In this document: positions 62,750-64,000 of the stretch, one piece after another
How the letters are laid out: every line of letters begins with the position of its first letter
Numbering within the stretch: position 1 is the first letter of the stretch
Assembly (NCBI GenBank): GCA_003260075.1
Contig: QLIY01000687.1
Location: 25,349-89,348 of the forward strand
DNA from: Phallusia mammillata
Lineage: Eukaryota; Chordata; Ascidiacea; Phlebobranchia; Ascidiidae
Reading direction: 5' to 3'
Length of the DNA stretch: 64,000 nt
Made by a program: the position numbers and the translations under genes
The notes under the pieces: model-generated
The model's input: only the letters and a program-made list of their open reading frames with translations
Told to the model about the DNA's origin: nothing
The model's database searches: none

Positions 62750-63616
62750 TACGGGTACCAAAAATCCACAAGGAAGGCATCCCTCTGCGACCAATTGTTT
62801 CGTATGTTGGTACTCCAACCTACAATCTTGCGAAGTACCTAGCGAAAGTTATTTCTCCGCTCGTGGGCATTGCAGAATGGACTGTTTCGAACTCGTCCAA
62901 GTTTGTTCAAGATATAGCACAGTTGCCGACCCTGTCCAACGAAGAGGTAATGGTGTCGTATGACGTCGTGTCACTTTTTACAAGTGTTCCTGTGGAATTG
63001 GCGATGGACATCGCGTCATCCCGGATTTCAAACGACTATAGCCTTAAAGACAGAACAACATGGGCCCCGTTGGATATTGTGGACGGTCTGCGGATTTGCT
63101 TGGAGCAATCCTTTTTTGACATTCAGGGTAAGCTTTTACCAGCAGGCACAGCGATGGGTTTCCCGGTCTCTGTGATTGTCGCAAACATGACAATGGAAGC
63201 GGTTGAGGAAAAAGCCTTATCAACATTAACCAACCCACCAAGATTCTGGCGGCGATATGTTGACGACATTTTTTGTGTCATTGTTAAGAACAAGGTTGAG
63301 GCATTTCTACGGCATCTCAGCGAGGCGCAACCAGGCATTCGGTTTACCATGGAACTCCAATCGGTCTTCCATTTTTAGATCAAGAAGAACCGATGACGGT
63401 GTCTTGTACTCGAGAGTGTACCACAAGCCAACGAGTACCGGCAGGTATCTCAATTTTCGATCTTATCACACCACATACCAGAAAAGAGGGGTGGTTCGTT
63501 CCCTAAATAATCAGGCACGACGCTTGTGCACTCATAGCCACGACTACGAGGCGGAACTGGCAAAGGTTCGCAAAGCCTTCAAAGATAACGGCTACCCCAA
63601 CTGTCCAAACAGGTGA
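62750..63616 (+). pseudogene. Penelope-like element reverse transcriptase, frameshifted fragment
   Basis: The reading frame gives VPKIHKEGIPLRPIVSYVG, then VSYDVVSLFTSVPVELAMDI, GTAMGFPVSVIVANMTMEA and the catalytic RRYVDDIFCVI box, ending at a stop at 63376-63378. The following domain continues in another frame (RTDDGVLYSRVYHKPTS ... KDNGYP, to 63616), so a frameshift or small deletion lies near 63370-63395. PKIHK...LRPIVS and the VYHKPTSTGRYLNF region are typical of Penelope-like elements. No GIY-YIG endonuclease is seen before the 49-base poly-C run. The left end is not defined. Confidence 0.82.
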
Positions 63617-63668
63617 CCCATCCAAAAACAGAGGGTTTTGTGACACTTCCGAAACTGACGGATATTCT

Positions 63669-63718
<50 letters not shown>

Positions 63719-64000
63719 ATACTCTCCGCAAGCTACTGAGTCACCCGAAAGATCCAATCAACACCTATGAACAACCCCCCCCCCCGTTGGATATTGTGGA
63801 CGGTCTGCGGATTTGCTTGGAGCAATCCTTTTTTGACATTCAGGGTAAGCTTTTACCAGCAGGCACAGCGATGGGTTTCCCGGTCTCTGTGATTGTCGCA
63901 AACATGACAATGGAAGCGGTTGAGGAAAAAGCCTTATCAACATTAACCAACCCACCAAGATTCTGGCGGCGATATGTTGACGACATTTTTTGTGTCATTG
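63069..64000. repeat. Reverse transcriptase segment repeated after poly-C runs
   Basis: 63786-64000 repeats 63069-63283 (215 bases, apparently identical). Between them lie a run of 49 C (63670-63718), 56 bases, and a run of 11 C (63775-63785). The repeat is cut by the window edge. The pattern matches the other homopolymer-bridged duplications. Confidence 0.88.

Noticed and set aside
63670-63718. Poly-C run as telomeric or regulatory G-quadruplex DNA
   Set aside because: A single pure homopolymer inside a broken element beside a duplicated segment is better explained as an assembly or sequencing artefact.
1-64000. CRISPR arrays, bacterial operons, rRNA genes
   Set aside because: Spliced animal genes throughout; no regularly spaced repeats or rRNA sequence seen.

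Overview
The window is animal nuclear DNA: AT-rich, with genes split into many small exons by GT-AG introns of roughly 80 to 5,400 bases and dense remnants of hAT-type DNA transposons. The gene set (WDR12, a CD109-like thioester protein, a PM20D1-type peptidase, C-type and SUEL lectins, TSP1 and LamG modules) fits an invertebrate deuterostome. A tunicate is my best guess, but the sequence alone does not prove it. Gene models were built by hand. Nearly every exon is bounded by AG...GT and every exon length agrees with the phase of its neighbours.

Layout: (1) 699-4791 (+) WDR12, complete, 12 exons. (2) 5650-15695 (-) a type II membrane protein with a C-type lectin-like domain, 7 exons, whose introns are filled by nested hAT elements and locally duplicated assembly segments. 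(3) 16750-21277 (-, probable first exon at 21690-21789) a secreted TSP1 + LamG-like protein. (4) 22900-46314 (-) a thioester-containing protein of the alpha-2-macroglobulin/CD109 family, about 1,480 residues. (5) 46315-50224 no recognised gene. (6) 50225-58101 (-) a complete PM20D1-type M20 peptidase, 10 exons, with one apparent GC-AG intron. (7) 58102-61251 no recognised gene. (8) 61252-62460 (-) a SUEL lectin / F5/8 type C protein, 5' end not found. (9) about 62750-63616 (+) a decayed Penelope-like reverse transcriptase, part of it duplicated at the right edge.

The most interesting system is inside the thioester gene. Between a constant 55-base exon (40225-40279) and a constant 115-base exon (30991-31105) lie nine tandem alternative exons. 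Each encodes a different 30-45 residue segment followed by the conserved FPETWLW motif. All nine begin in phase 1, end in phase 2 and have lengths of 1 mod 3, so a single choice restores the frame while none, two or three do not. This is the architecture expected for mutually exclusive splicing of the bait/hypervariable region, giving nine proteins with different protease-facing segments on one thioester scaffold. The thioester motif GCGEQ and the family's catalytic histidine are both present, and the C-terminus looks like a lipid-anchor signal.

Four neighbouring loci (C-type lectin, TSP1-LamG, thioester protein, SUEL-F5/8C lectin) look like surface or secreted recognition proteins, so the window may be part of an innate-recognition neighbourhood. 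At least seven homopolymer C or G runs separate near-identical direct repeats, and five isolated n characters mark other joins. These look like assembly seams between alleles, and the intron sequence around them should be read with caution.
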